64,000 nt of DNA from UBA1351 sp963677885 (GCA_963677885.1 OY782500.1:3286001-3350000), one strand, 5' to 3'; counted from the first letter of the stretch, positions 33,655 to 42,345 are shown. The notes: a model not told the origin generated them from the letters alone. Numbers and translations: made by a program.

Positions 33655-33975
33655 ATGGAAAAAGTAAACTTCATTATGATTAACACCAATAAACCGGATC
33701 CAGCAACGATGAAAGAAGTCCTGGCAGGTATTGAAGAAGAAGGCCTGTATCCAGGATTTACCAAGGAAGTTCTTAACAGGGATGCCATTACACTGGCCTA
33801 TATGGCGGCAGATATGTCCTCCATGGGTGTTGGCATTGGCATTGACGGCAGGAAGGTTCAACTGGCTGTAAAAGACCAGGTTCGACCGCTTATCATAGAG
33901 ACCAAGGGGCAAAACCCAAGGGCAATTGGTCAAAACGCAGCCAGATACATTAAAAACAATCCATTAATCATTTAA
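33655..33975 (+). CDS. pduH: Diol dehydratase reactivase small subunit
   Basis: A 106-residue PduH/DdrB. It resembles part of the PduD fold: VLAGIEEEGLYPGF, DMSSMGVGIGIDGRKVQLAVKDQ and QNARAIGQNAARYIK-like sequence. ATG at 33655 is chosen because GATGAGGTGACT precedes it; upstream starts overlap pduG. Acts with PduG as the reactivating heterotetramer. Confidence 0.92.
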   Translation: MEKVNFIMINTNKPDPATMKEVLAGIEEEGLYPGFTKEVLNRDAITLAYMAADMSSMGVGIGIDGRKVQLAVKDQVRPLIIETKGQNPRAIGQNAARYIKNNPLII

Positions 33976-34035
33976 ATCCAATCCAATCAAGGTGACATTG
34001 ACCGTGATGGACAAAGATTTTGAATTGAGGTAGAT

Positions 34036-34995
34036 ATGTCAGTTTATACCAAAACCGGAGATCTTGGAACAACAGGAATGCTGTCAGGAAGACGGGAAAA
34101 GAAAAACCACATACTCATTCAGTTGAATGGACATATAGATGAATTGACCAGTCATTTGGGACTGGTTAAAACAGTGGCAGATCAGGATATTGTCCTGGAA
34201 CTGTCCGGACTGCAACGGCGGTTCATAGAGATTATGGCTTATATATCGTCAGAATTTTCCAGTATTATTGAACTTCGTGAAGATATTGCAAGGTTTGAAA
34301 ACCGGATTGATCAGATGACGGAACTCTTTCCAAAGCAAACCGAATTTATTATTCCGGGAGCGACAGAAGTTTCAGCCAGACTGGATATAGCCAGAGCTGT
34401 GGCAAGAAGGACTGAACGTCTACTGGTATCCCTGGATACGATTGAATCTCTGGAACCTCTCCTCTTGAAATACATGAACAGGCTATCGGATTATCTCTAT
34501 ACTATGGCCAGAATGCTTGATTTTAGAGAAGTGGTTAAGAAACAGATCATGACAGAGCAAGGCTCCCAGGCAGGTCATCCAGCTGAAGTAAGCCATGAAG
34601 CTCTGTGTTTGGAATCAGCCAGATATATAGTAGAAAAGACCATAGCAAAGGCCAAAGACCTTCATGCCCAAGTGGTTGTATGCGTTGTTGGAAGAGATGG
34701 CCTTCCTATGATTATTGAAAAGATGGACGATGCCTTTCCCATTAGTTTTGATCTTTCAAGGAAAAAGGCTTATACATCAGCAGTCCTTAAGATGACCACC
34801 AGCGAATTAAAAGAACTGACCAAGGTGGGTGGCGATTTTGAAGGACTGGAACATATGATTGAAGAAGAAATTGTCACCCTTGGTGGAGGCTGTCCTATTA
34901 AAAAGGGACCTAGAATCATTGGTGCCATTGGTGTCAGTGGAGGAACTCTAGAAGAGGATGAAGCATTGGCTAAGTATGGAGCTCAGGTTCTATAA
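34036..34995 (+). CDS. pduO: PduO-type cob(I)alamin adenosyltransferase with C-terminal heme-binding domain
   Basis: A 319-residue two-domain protein. Residues 1 to about 180 are the PduO-type ATP:cobalamin adenosyltransferase (VYTKTGDLGTTGMLSG, RLDIARAVARRTERLL, YMNRLSDYLYTMAR). Residues about 195-319 are the DUF336/GlcG-like PduO C-terminal domain (VVGRDGLPMIIEKMDDAFPIS, IGAIGVSGGTLEEDEALA), which binds heme in some homologues. It supplies adenosylcobalamin to the dehydratase, together with PduS. Confidence 0.92.
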   Translation: MSVYTKTGDLGTTGMLSGRREKKNHILIQLNGHIDELTSHLGLVKTVADQDIVLELSGLQRRFIEIMAYISSEFSSIIELREDIARFENRIDQMTELFPKQTEFIIPGATEVSARLDIARAVARRTERLLVSLDTIESLEPLLLKYMNRLSDYLYTMARMLDFREVVKKQIMTEQGSQAGHPAEVSHEALCLESARYIVEKTIAKAKDLHAQVVVCVVGRDGLPMIIEKMDDAFPISFDLSRKKAYTSAVLKMTTSELKELTKVGGDFEGLEHMIEEEIVTLGGGCPIKKGPRIIGAIGVSGGTLEEDEALAKYGAQVL

Positions 34996-35047
34996 GCTGA
35001 TGATGGAAATATATGAAGATGACACTTGTGTAAGGAAGGATATTAGG

Positions 35048-36478
35048 ATGAACGAACAGCAGTTACAGACGATTATCAAAAAAGTCATAACAGAAATGTC
35101 CAGTGACAATACAAAGCTGACTTCACCATCAGACCATCTACCTGTTGTAGGACTGGGAAAAGGTGTTTTTGAAGACATGAATGACGCGATCAGCGCAGCA
35201 AAAGAAGCACAACGTAAGCTGCAAATGATGCCTAACGAATTTAGGGAGCAGATTATTGCCAAGATTCGTGAAAAGATTAATACCCATGCCGGAACCTTGG
35301 CTAAAATGGGTGTGGCTGAGACAGGTATGGGACGTGAATCCCATAAGGTCCTAAAGCATCAGTTGGTTGCCAACAAAACACCTGGTACTGAGGCTATTAC
35401 TCCTCATGTGTACACTGGTGATCAGGGTCTTACCCTTATTGAAAGAGGACCTTGGGGTGTTATCGGAGCTATTACTCCTTCAACCAATCCAAGTGAAACT
35501 GTTTTTTGCAATACTATTGGGATGATTGCAGCCGGAAACGCTGTTGTTTTCAATCCACATCCCGGTGCCAAGAATGTATCCAACTATGCAGTTCAGTTGA
35601 TTAATGAAGCAGCTCTTGAGTGCGGCGCTTTTGAAAACCTTGCTGTTTCAGTTTTAAGTCCAACCCTGGATACCGGTGATACCATGTTTAAACATGACCA
35701 GGTACCTCTTCTGGTCTGTACTGGAGGTCCAGGTGTTGTAAAAGCGGTCCTTTCATCAGGAAAGCCGGGATTTGGAGCTGGAGCCGGAAATCCACCGGTA
35801 TTCGTAGATGAGACAGCTGATATTCCTAAAGCTGCCAGAGATATTATCAACGGTGCAACTTTCGACAACAATCTTCCCTGTATAGCAGAAAAGGAAATTG
35901 TCGTTATGAGACCGGTAGCAGACCAGTTGATCAGAGAAATGCTGGATAACAATGACTGTTATTGGCTGGATGAAGATATGACCAGAAAACTGGTTAAAGA
36001 AGTTCTTATTAAGAGAGACAATGGCCAGTATGCCCTTAACAGAAAATGGGTTGGAAGGGATGCAGACAAGATTCTTAAGGCTATCGGAATCAATGCTCCG
36101 GAATCCATTCGCTGTATACTTTTTGAGGGATGTAAGAACCACCTTCTGATTAAGGAAGAGCTGATGATGCCGATTCTGGGTGTGGTTAAGGTTGATTCTA
36201 TTGATGAAGGTATTGAAACCTGTCTTGAGCTTGAAGGTGGCAACAGACATTCAGCCCATATGCATTCCAAAAATATAGAAAACCTGACAAAATTTGCAAG
36301 AGCTATTGATACTGCAATTTTTGTCAAGAACGCACCTTCATATGCAGGTATAGGTTTTGGCGGTGAAGGTTATACAACTTTTACAATTGCAAGTAAGACC
36401 GGACAGGGACTTACCAATGCCAATTCTTTTACAAAAGAAAGACGATGTGTCATGTCTGACTTCTTATATATCAGATAG
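35048..36478 (+). CDS. pduP: CoA-acylating propionaldehyde dehydrogenase
   Basis: A 476-residue aldehyde dehydrogenase that converts propionaldehyde to propionyl-CoA. The N-terminal helix MNEQQLQTIIKKVITEM is a standard encapsulation peptide. ITPSTNPSETVFCNTIGM and the Cys in FDNNLPCIAEKE (catalytic) are as in PduP/EutE. ATG at 35048 is supported by AGGAAGG and by the position of the peptide; a longer frame from 34958 overlaps pduO. Confidence 0.94.
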   Translation: MNEQQLQTIIKKVITEMSSDNTKLTSPSDHLPVVGLGKGVFEDMNDAISAAKEAQRKLQMMPNEFREQIIAKIREKINTHAGTLAKMGVAETGMGRESHKVLKHQLVANKTPGTEAITPHVYTGDQGLTLIERGPWGVIGAITPSTNPSETVFCNTIGMIAAGNAVVFNPHPGAKNVSNYAVQLINEAALECGAFENLAVSVLSPTLDTGDTMFKHDQVPLLVCTGGPGVVKAVLSSGKPGFGAGAGNPPVFVDETADIPKAARDIINGATFDNNLPCIAEKEIVVMRPVADQLIREMLDNNDCYWLDEDMTRKLVKEVLIKRDNGQYALNRKWVGRDADKILKAIGINAPESIRCILFEGCKNHLLIKEELMMPILGVVKVDSIDEGIETCLELEGGNRHSAHMHSKNIENLTKFARAIDTAIFVKNAPSYAGIGFGGEGYTTFTIASKTGQGLTNANSFTKERRCVMSDFLYIR

Positions 36479-36538
36479 ACAAAACATATGATTTATAACA
36501 TGTCGCTTATATAAACACAACATTAAAGGAGATTAGAA

Positions 36539-37732
36539 ATGGATATTAATCAGGTAGATATTGAGCAGATTGTTGCCAAAGTTATGGCTTCTATGACTTC
36601 CGCAGGTGCTAGTACAGCGGGAGCGGATGTGCCAAAATCAGCTAGAGTATCAATGCTGACAGCCAAAGAAGAGTTGACCGTGAAGACTTTTGACATTCCT
36701 GAAATCAATGATGATGAAGTCTTGGTAAAAGTTGAAGGTTGTGGTGTATGTGGTACAGATGTACATGAGTACAAGAACGACCCCTTCAATGTGATTCCAC
36801 TGGTTCTCGGTCATGAAGGAAGTGGAACTATTGTTAAAATCGGTAAGAATGTAACCAAGGATATGCTGGATCAGCCACTTGGTATCGGTGATAAAGTCGT
36901 AACCAGTGTGACATTAACCGGTGAAGATGAATACACTAAATTCAAGCCAACAAAAACGAATCTTAGTGATAACGTAGCAATTTATGGTTTGACTCCAGAG
37001 GATGACTACCACTTTAACGGATGGTTTGGTGAATACGTTATCCTTCGTAAAGGATCCAGTATTTTTAAGGTTAATGATATGAGCCTTAAAGAAAGACTTC
37101 TTATTGAACCTGCAGCTGTAACTGTTCACGCTGTGGAAAGAGCTAAGACAACCGGTCTTCTTAAATTCGATACAAAAGTATTGGTTCAAGGTTGTGGTCC
37201 AATCGGATTGGTTTTACTTACAGTTCTTAGAACCATGGGAATTGAAAATATCGTAGCTATTGATGGTGATTCAAAACGATTGGCCATGGCCAAAAAAATC
37301 GGAGCCAAATACACCTATAACTTTAAAGACTTCTCAAGCTTTGATGCCATGAAGGAAGATGTCATAAAGACAACCGGCGGTGGTGCTGATTTTGCCTTCC
37401 AATGTACCGGCGTTCCTTCAGCAGCAAGTTCCATCTATAAATTAATCCGTAAGGGTGGCGGTTTGTGTGAAGTTGGATTTTTCGTTGATAACGGTAATGC
37501 AACCATTAATCCACACCATGACCTTTGTGCCAAAGAGATTACTTTAGTTGGATCATGGGTTTACACCTTTGCTGATTATGTAACGACTCTCGATTTTATC
37601 CGTCGGGCAAAAGGTATCGGTCTTCCATTTGAGGAGTTGGTAACTCATGAGTTTGGATTGGATGAATTAGACGAAGCTATGAAGGTCAATATGAGACTGG
37701 AAGGTATCAAAGTCGCTTTTGTCAATAAATAG
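36539..37732 (+). CDS. Zn-dependent alcohol dehydrogenase with N-terminal encapsulation peptide
   Basis: A 397-residue medium-chain (zinc) alcohol dehydrogenase: VEGCGVCGTDVHEY and LGHEGSGTIVKIGK carry the catalytic Zn ligands, and VLVQGCGPIGLVLLTVLRTMGIENIVAIDGD the NAD-binding site. The four-Cys structural Zn lobe is absent. The first 25 residues (DINQVDIEQIVAKVMASM) form an amphipathic helix like other encapsulation peptides. It replaces the iron-type PduQ normally found in such operons, and could reduce propionaldehyde to propanol or lactaldehyde to propanediol, recycling NADH inside the shell. Confidence 0.88.
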   Translation: MDINQVDIEQIVAKVMASMTSAGASTAGADVPKSARVSMLTAKEELTVKTFDIPEINDDEVLVKVEGCGVCGTDVHEYKNDPFNVIPLVLGHEGSGTIVKIGKNVTKDMLDQPLGIGDKVVTSVTLTGEDEYTKFKPTKTNLSDNVAIYGLTPEDDYHFNGWFGEYVILRKGSSIFKVNDMSLKERLLIEPAAVTVHAVERAKTTGLLKFDTKVLVQGCGPIGLVLLTVLRTMGIENIVAIDGDSKRLAMAKKIGAKYTYNFKDFSSFDAMKEDVIKTTGGGADFAFQCTGVPSAASSIYKLIRKGGGLCEVGFFVDNGNATINPHHDLCAKEITLVGSWVYTFADYVTTLDFIRRAKGIGLPFEELVTHEFGLDELDEAMKVNMRLEGIKVAFVNK

Positions 37733-37745
37733 GATGTGATCAAAG

Positions 37746-38051
37746 ATGAAGCAGGCAGTTGGACTAATTGAAGTTTTTGGAATGGCAGGAGCCTACTACG
37801 CAGCAGATGCAGCCTGCAAGGCAGGAGACGTAGTCATTCAGGCCTTTGATAGAAACAAACCACCTAACGCAGACGCCCTTCCGGTACCCTTACTGATTAT
37901 GATTAAAATAAGAGGTCCGGTTGCAGATGTTAAGGCAGCGGTGGAAGCAGCAAAACTTGCAGCAGATGAGATTGCAGGTTGTCACGCAACGTATGTAATA
38001 GCAAACCCAAGTGAGGGAATGGAAGCATTTCTGGACTTAAGTTGCTGTTAA
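37746..38051 (+). CDS. BMC-H shell protein (divergent)
   Basis: A 101-residue single BMC-domain protein. AVGLIEVFGMAGAYYAADAACKAGDVVIQAFD is the domain start; LIMIKIRGPVADVKAAVEAAK the middle helix. The pore-loop region and an insertion (RNKPPNADALPV) differ from the PduA-like copies in this operon, and it ends with two Cys (LSCC). Expected to form a hexamer that opens a pore for a distinct metabolite. Confidence 0.88.
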   Translation: MKQAVGLIEVFGMAGAYYAADAACKAGDVVIQAFDRNKPPNADALPVPLLIMIKIRGPVADVKAAVEAAKLAADEIAGCHATYVIANPSEGMEAFLDLSCC

Positions 38052-38059
38052 GATAATTA

Positions 38060-38072
38060 GCCCCAAAGGGGC
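38060..38072 (+). other. Intercistronic hairpin before the main shell gene
   Basis: GCCCC (38060-38064), loop AAA, GGGGC (38068-38072), no T-run. It precedes a very strong site (TAGGAGGTATATATC) and may protect mRNA of the abundant shell gene. Confidence 0.5.
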
Positions 38073-38102
38073 ACAATGTTATGTATATAGGAGGTATATA
38101 TC

Positions 38103-38381
38103 ATGCAAGAAGCATTAGGAATGGTGGAAACTAGAGGATTAATTGCATCAATTGAAGCAGCTGACGCTATGGTGAAAGCAGCAGACGTTAAGTTGGTTGG
38201 TACTGAAAAAATCGGTTCAGGTCTCGTAACTGTTATGGTTCGCGGTGACGTTGGTGCAGTTAAAGCTGCAACAGAAGTTGGTGCTAACGCAGCCGGTAAT
38301 CTTGGTGAGTTAATTGCAGTACATGTTATTCCACGTCCACACCTTGATGTGGAGAAGATTCTTCCATCAGCAGGAAAATAA
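38103..38381 (+). CDS. BMC-H shell protein, PduA/PduJ-like
   Basis: A 92-residue canonical BMC-H protein: EALGMVETRGLIASIEAADAMVKAADVKLVGTEKIGSGLVTVMVRGDVGAVKAA, ending HVIPRPHLDVEKIL. The pore motif KIGSGLV matches PduA-class hexamers, the major shell facets. It has the strongest ribosome site of the operon, in keeping with its expected abundance. Confidence 0.93.
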   Translation: MQEALGMVETRGLIASIEAADAMVKAADVKLVGTEKIGSGLVTVMVRGDVGAVKAATEVGANAAGNLGELIAVHVIPRPHLDVEKILPSAGK

Positions 38382-38382
38382 T

Positions 38383-38700
38383 ATGGATGCAGTAGGCATT
38401 ATTGAAGTAAGCGGCATGGTGGCAGCAGTTGAAGCCACCGATGCCATGCTTAAAACAGCAGGTGTCTCCATTGTTTCCATTGAGAAAAAGTTAGGCGGCC
38501 GTCTGGTCTCCATCGTAGTCAAGGGTGATATTTCATCTGTTAGAGCGGCGGTGGAACAAGGTGAAGAGACAGCTAACGCCATAACCAAAACAGTGGCCAA
38601 GGCATTTATTAACAACCCACATGAGGAAGTTCTGAAAATTATGGCACTGAGTGCCTCAAAATACAGCGCATTGTCAAAAGCAGGTGATCAGAATGGCTGA
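38383..38700 (+). CDS. BMC-H shell protein
   Basis: A 105-residue BMC-H protein starting at ATG 38383, one base after the previous stop, so translation is probably coupled. DAVGIIEVSGMVAAVEATDAML and KKLGGRLVSIVVKGDISSVRAAV define the domain; the C-terminal tail (EVLKIMALSASKYSALSKAGDQNG) is longer than in PduA. An earlier in-frame ATG at 38314 overlaps the previous gene and is unlikely. A minor hexameric facet protein. Confidence 0.88.
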   Translation: MDAVGIIEVSGMVAAVEATDAMLKTAGVSIVSIEKKLGGRLVSIVVKGDISSVRAAVEQGEETANAITKTVAKAFINNPHEEVLKIMALSASKYSALSKAGDQNG

Positions 38701-39121
38701 AAATACAGCAAAAACAAACACGACAGCAAAGACAAGTAGAGCGAAAGCAGATACAGCAAAGACAAGTACAGCAAAAACGAATACAAAAGCAAACGTAAAT
38801 AATAGTGATATTGAAAAAGTTGAAAAAACGGAGGAAAAGAAAATGATTCAAAAAGCATTAGGTATGATCGAAACTAGAGGTTTGGTAGCAGTAACTGAGG
38901 CAGCAGATGCTATGTTAAAAGCGGCTAACGTTGAGTTGGTTGGTTCAGAAAAAATCGGTTCAGGTCTTGTAACAGTTATGGTTACTGGTGATGTTGGAGC
39001 AGTTAAGGCTGCAGTTGAAGCTGGTGCAAGTGTTGCTTCCCGTCTTGGTGAAGTTGTAGCAACTCACGTAATTCCACGTCCACATTCAGACGTAGCAGCT
39101 ATTTTACCAGGCATTAAGTAA
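38693..39121 (+). CDS. BMC-H shell protein with repetitive N-terminal extension and internal start
   Basis: From ATG 38693 (AGGTGATC upstream) the protein has 142 residues: a 50-residue Lys/Thr/Ala-rich, probably disordered extension followed by a normal PduA-like domain. A second in-frame ATG at 38843 has an excellent site (ACGGAGGAAAAGAAA) and would give a plain 92-residue shell protein very like that at 38103. The extension contains ACAGCAAAGACAAGTA twice, 30 bases apart. Both forms may be made. Pore motif KIGSGLV. Confidence 0.85.
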   Translation: MAENTAKTNTTAKTSRAKADTAKTSTAKTNTKANVNNSDIEKVEKTEEKKMIQKALGMIETRGLVAVTEAADAMLKAANVELVGSEKIGSGLVTVMVTGDVGAVKAAVEAGASVASRLGEVVATHVIPRPHSDVAAILPGIK

Positions 39122-39132
39122 GAGGTGCTTGA

Positions 39133-39825
39133 ATGGGTGGAACAGGTGTGTCTTTAGAAAAACTCATAGCCGCAGCCGTTAAAAAGGAATTGGCAGGAGG
39201 GGCATACCCTTCGTCAAAGGTTTCTTATAAGGAGCCGGTTTCCCAGTCTCAGGATATGGGTGTCCCAGTTGGTATATCAGCCAGACACGTCCATGTGACC
39301 AGGGAGGCCCTGGACATCCTTTATGGTAAAGGTTATGAATTACAGGTAAAAAAAGAATTAATGGGTGGTCAGTTTGCAGCCAAAGAGCAGGTGACCATCG
39401 TTGGTTCCAATCTACGTGTTATTGAAAATGTTAGAATTTTAGGCCCTGAACGAAGAGCAACCCAAGTAGAAGTATCTAAGACAGATGCCAGAAAGCTTGG
39501 GCTGAATGCACCGATTCGTGAAAGTGGGGATGTGGCAGGTTCCATGCCGATTACCCTGGTTGGACCTAAAGGGGCTCTATATCTTGAAGAAGGATGTATT
39601 GTGGCTATGCGTCATATTCATATGAATGAGAAAGATGCAAACCACCTCAGCGTCAAAGACAAGCAAATCGTCTCCGTCAAAACAGGCGAAGGCGTTCGAA
39701 AAGGTATCCTTTCCAATGTCCTTGTCCGAGTCGATCCCTCCTATACACTGGAGATGCACATCGATACAGATGAAGCCAACGGTCTTGGCATTGCACAAGG
39801 CTCCAAGGTTCAGATCATCAAATAA
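39133..39825 (+). CDS. pduL: Phosphate propanoyltransferase PduL
   Basis: A 230-residue PduL. Two Zn sites are marked by GISARHVHVT and MRHIHMNEKDA; QVTIVGSNLRVIENVRILGPERR and HIDTDEANGLG are typical. The N-terminus VSLEKLIAAAVKKELAGG is an encapsulation peptide. It converts propionyl-CoA to propionyl phosphate, regenerating CoA inside the shell. No propionate kinase gene is seen in the window. Confidence 0.93.
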   Translation: MGGTGVSLEKLIAAAVKKELAGGAYPSSKVSYKEPVSQSQDMGVPVGISARHVHVTREALDILYGKGYELQVKKELMGGQFAAKEQVTIVGSNLRVIENVRILGPERRATQVEVSKTDARKLGLNAPIRESGDVAGSMPITLVGPKGALYLEEGCIVAMRHIHMNEKDANHLSVKDKQIVSVKTGEGVRKGILSNVLVRVDPSYTLEMHIDTDEANGLGIAQGSKVQIIK

Positions 39826-40042
39826 GCAATATCTTCAGGTCTCAAAGAGACCAATAAAAAGCAAATACCATGTGCATGGCACATTTAGCCATTTTTGTAT
39901 ATACCTCTTATCCTTGGTACAATTTATGACCGGTAATCACCTCGTGTGATTAAGTTCCCCAATTTGTATACCTTATTAATAAGTTGAGCCAGCCATGCAC
40001 ATGTCTATTTTATTTAGAATCTGTTTAGAAATGGGGTAAGTC

Positions 40043-40315
40043 ATGAAAATCGGAAAAGTTGTAGGTAGAATTGTATCAACCCGCAAACATGAACAATTAG
40101 TTGGTAGCAAATTCCTGATATGCCAGATGCTGGAAGGTCAGGGCCAGGAAATGAAAATCGTTGCTGTAGACACCGTTGGTGCCGGAATTGGAGAGAAGGT
40201 CCTCATATCCATGGGATCCAGTGCAAGACTGTCCTGTATGAAGGCAGATGCACCTGTTGATGCAGCTATAGTCGGAATTGTAGACGAAGAGAATGATCTA
40301 AGTCTTTATCAGTAA
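40043..40315 (+). CDS. pduN: BMC-P pentameric vertex protein (EutN/PduN/CcmL family)
   Basis: A 90-residue EutN/CcmL-family protein: KIGKVVGRIVSTRKHEQLVGSKFLI, VAVDTVGAGIGEKVLI and DAAIVGIVD are all canonical. It caps the twelve vertices of the shell; this is the only BMC-P in the window. The 217-base gap before it holds a small GGTCTC/GAGACC hairpin without a T-run and no clear promoter. Confidence 0.93.
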   Translation: MKIGKVVGRIVSTRKHEQLVGSKFLICQMLEGQGQEMKIVAVDTVGAGIGEKVLISMGSSARLSCMKADAPVDAAIVGIVDEENDLSLYQ

Positions 40316-40335
40316 GCAAACTGAAGGAGTGACTC

Positions 40336-41661
40336 ATGAGTCAACTTGTAGACCTTATATATGATGCCGGAATAGTCGGTGCTGGTGGTGCCGGTTTTCC
40401 AACCCATGTAAAAGTCAAGGGTCAAGTAAAAACCCTCATTATTAACGGAGCGGAATGCGAACCTCTTTTGCAGGTAGATAAGACTTTGATGACAGCTTTT
40501 ACCAGTGAACTGGTAGAAGGTATAGACTATATCATGAAGTCTATGAAAATCGAAAAAAGTATTATCGGTATCAAAAATAAATACACGGAAATAATTGAAC
40601 AATTACATAGATTTATAGATGATGAACCCGACATCCATGTTCAGCCCCTACCCAACGTATACCCTGTTGGTGACGAGGTGGTCCTCATCCAGGAGACCAC
40701 AGGCATAACCCTTAAAAAGGGAGTTCTTCCCATAACAGAAGGCTTGATGGTGATGAATGTGGAAACCATTCTGAACATCTATAAAAAAGTATTCGGTGGT
40801 GCCAATGTGACCCATTCATATGTCACAGTCATTGGTGAAGTGGAAAATGAGGGAACTTATCAGTTTCCAATTGGAACCCCTCTTGAGGATATTTTAAGGG
40901 ATACCTGCAAACCTAAAATCAAGGATTACAGAGTGCTTGTCGGTGGTCCTATGACAGGAAGTCTGGCAAAGCCGGATGAGGTAGTCAGGAAAAACACCAA
41001 AGGTTTTATCATCTTACCCAAAGACCATAACCTGATTCGCAATATGGAAGATGTGGACAAGACCCATCTGACTAGAATCATGGCTTCCTGCTCCCAGTGC
41101 AGGGCCTGTACAGATATGTGTCCCAGACATCTTTTGGGTCACCAGGTAGAACCTCACAAGCTGATGAATGCTATGGCCAATGGTATGCTTGATAACGTGT
41201 CAGTCTTAAAGACAGCTCTTGGCTGTGTCAACTGTGGCGTTTGTGAGCTTTATGCCTGTCATCATGACCTGTCACCAAGAAAAATGATGGTTGCCGTTAA
41301 AGCGGCTTATGCAAAAGAAGGTGTCAGACCGGGTCCTGAAGATTCCATAGATCCACATGCTGACAGAGACTATAGAAGAGTGCCGGCAAAACGCTTGGTC
41401 ATGCACTTGAATTTGACCAAGTATGACAGACATGTCCATACCTATCTGGATGTTTATCCGGCTGCAAAAGTAGTCATACCCCTTAACCAGCATATAGGCG
41501 CACCTTCCAAACCACTTGTAAAAGTTGGTGACGTGGTGGCTTTGAACCAGAGAATAGGAGAAAATCCTGAAGGAGCACTTGGTGCCCATATACACGCCAG
41601 TCTAGCAGGGATAGTGACCCAGGTTAGCGATAGAGCTATAAGCATTGAAAGGAAAGCATAG
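40336..41661 (+). CDS. pduS: Cobalamin reductase PduS (RnfC-like flavo-iron-sulfur protein)
   Basis: A 441-residue protein with an RnfC/Nqo1-like N-terminal domain (GAGGAGFPTHVKVKGQVKTLIINGAECEPLL), SLBB region, and two [4Fe-4S] motifs, CSQCRACTDMCPRHLLGH near residue 253 and CVNCGVCELYACHHDL near residue 297. It reduces cob(II)alamin for PduO and is thought to pass electrons via the Fe-S shell protein PduT, which is encoded next. Confidence 0.93.
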   Translation: MSQLVDLIYDAGIVGAGGAGFPTHVKVKGQVKTLIINGAECEPLLQVDKTLMTAFTSELVEGIDYIMKSMKIEKSIIGIKNKYTEIIEQLHRFIDDEPDIHVQPLPNVYPVGDEVVLIQETTGITLKKGVLPITEGLMVMNVETILNIYKKVFGGANVTHSYVTVIGEVENEGTYQFPIGTPLEDILRDTCKPKIKDYRVLVGGPMTGSLAKPDEVVRKNTKGFIILPKDHNLIRNMEDVDKTHLTRIMASCSQCRACTDMCPRHLLGHQVEPHKLMNAMANGMLDNVSVLKTALGCVNCGVCELYACHHDLSPRKMMVAVKAAYAKEGVRPGPEDSIDPHADRDYRRVPAKRLVMHLNLTKYDRHVHTYLDVYPAAKVVIPLNQHIGAPSKPLVKVGDVVALNQRIGENPEGALGAHIHASLAGIVTQVSDRAISIERKA

Positions 41662-41662
41662 A

Positions 41663-42220
41663 ATGAAAGAAAAACAATCACTAGGAGTTCTTGAATATCG
41701 TTCCGTTGCAGCCGGCATGAAAGCCGCTGATGACGTCCTTAAGACTGCTAATCTTGACTTGCTTTTTGCCAAGCCTATGTGTCCGGGAAAATACGTCATT
41801 GCTATTAAAGGCAGCGTCAGTGCTGTTCAGGCAGGTATAGAAAAAGGGATATCCGATGCCCATGAACCCCTTTTAGTGGATTACTGTCATCTGGGAAATC
41901 CAGACCCTTCAATTTTTGAAGGCTTATATTGTTCCCATGAGGTAGAGGACATCGACGCTGTCGGTATTCTTGAAACCTACTCCGTTGCTTCGATTTTTGA
42001 AGTTGCCGATGATGTGGTAAAGACTACCCCTGTGGATATTCTTGAGATTAGGATTGCCAAAGGCCTAAGTGGTAAGGCTTATGTGGTCTTTTCCGGTGAA
42101 CTGTCCAGTGTTGAAGCCTCCATTGAAAAAGCCAAGAAATCGGTTATTGAAAAGGGTCTGCTTTTACAGACAGCAGTTATTCCAAGACCTGATCCAAGGC
42201 TCTGGAAAGAACTGATCTAA
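41663..42220 (+). CDS. pduT: PduT-type Fe-S shell protein with two BMC domains
   Basis: A 185-residue tandem BMC-domain protein: LGVLEYRSVAAGMKAADDVLKTA and AVGILETYSVASIFEVADDVVKTT start each domain. Cys40 in the pore loop (KPMCPGKY) matches the Cys that holds a [4Fe-4S] cluster at the trimer axis of PduT. Starts one base after the pduS stop with AAAGGAAAG. It is the only trimer-type shell protein seen here; no PduB homologue is present. Confidence 0.92.
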   Translation: MKEKQSLGVLEYRSVAAGMKAADDVLKTANLDLLFAKPMCPGKYVIAIKGSVSAVQAGIEKGISDAHEPLLVDYCHLGNPDPSIFEGLYCSHEVEDIDAVGILETYSVASIFEVADDVVKTTPVDILEIRIAKGLSGKAYVVFSGELSSVEASIEKAKKSVIEKGLLLQTAVIPRPDPRLWKELI

Positions 42221-42345
42221 AATAATTTTGAGCTTGAATAATCACCTGTCAAATGATAGGATGATACCAAGACAAAACCTGATTCATGAGGATAGGAATA
42301 TCAAATGTACTTCCTAAAGGTCAGGTTAACCGGTTGGAGGTCCCT

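Noticed and set aside
34958..35047. Extended N-terminus for the aldehyde dehydrogenase
   Set aside because: It overlaps the adenosyltransferase gene and would bury the encapsulation peptide that starts at 35048.
38053..38102. Terminator between the first two shell genes
   Set aside because: The GCCCC/GGGGC hairpin has no T-run, and the downstream shell genes depend on the same operon.
39826..40042. Small gene or promoter in the gap before the BMC-P gene
   Set aside because: No convincing open frame with a ribosome site and no -35/-10 pair; only a small hairpin was seen.
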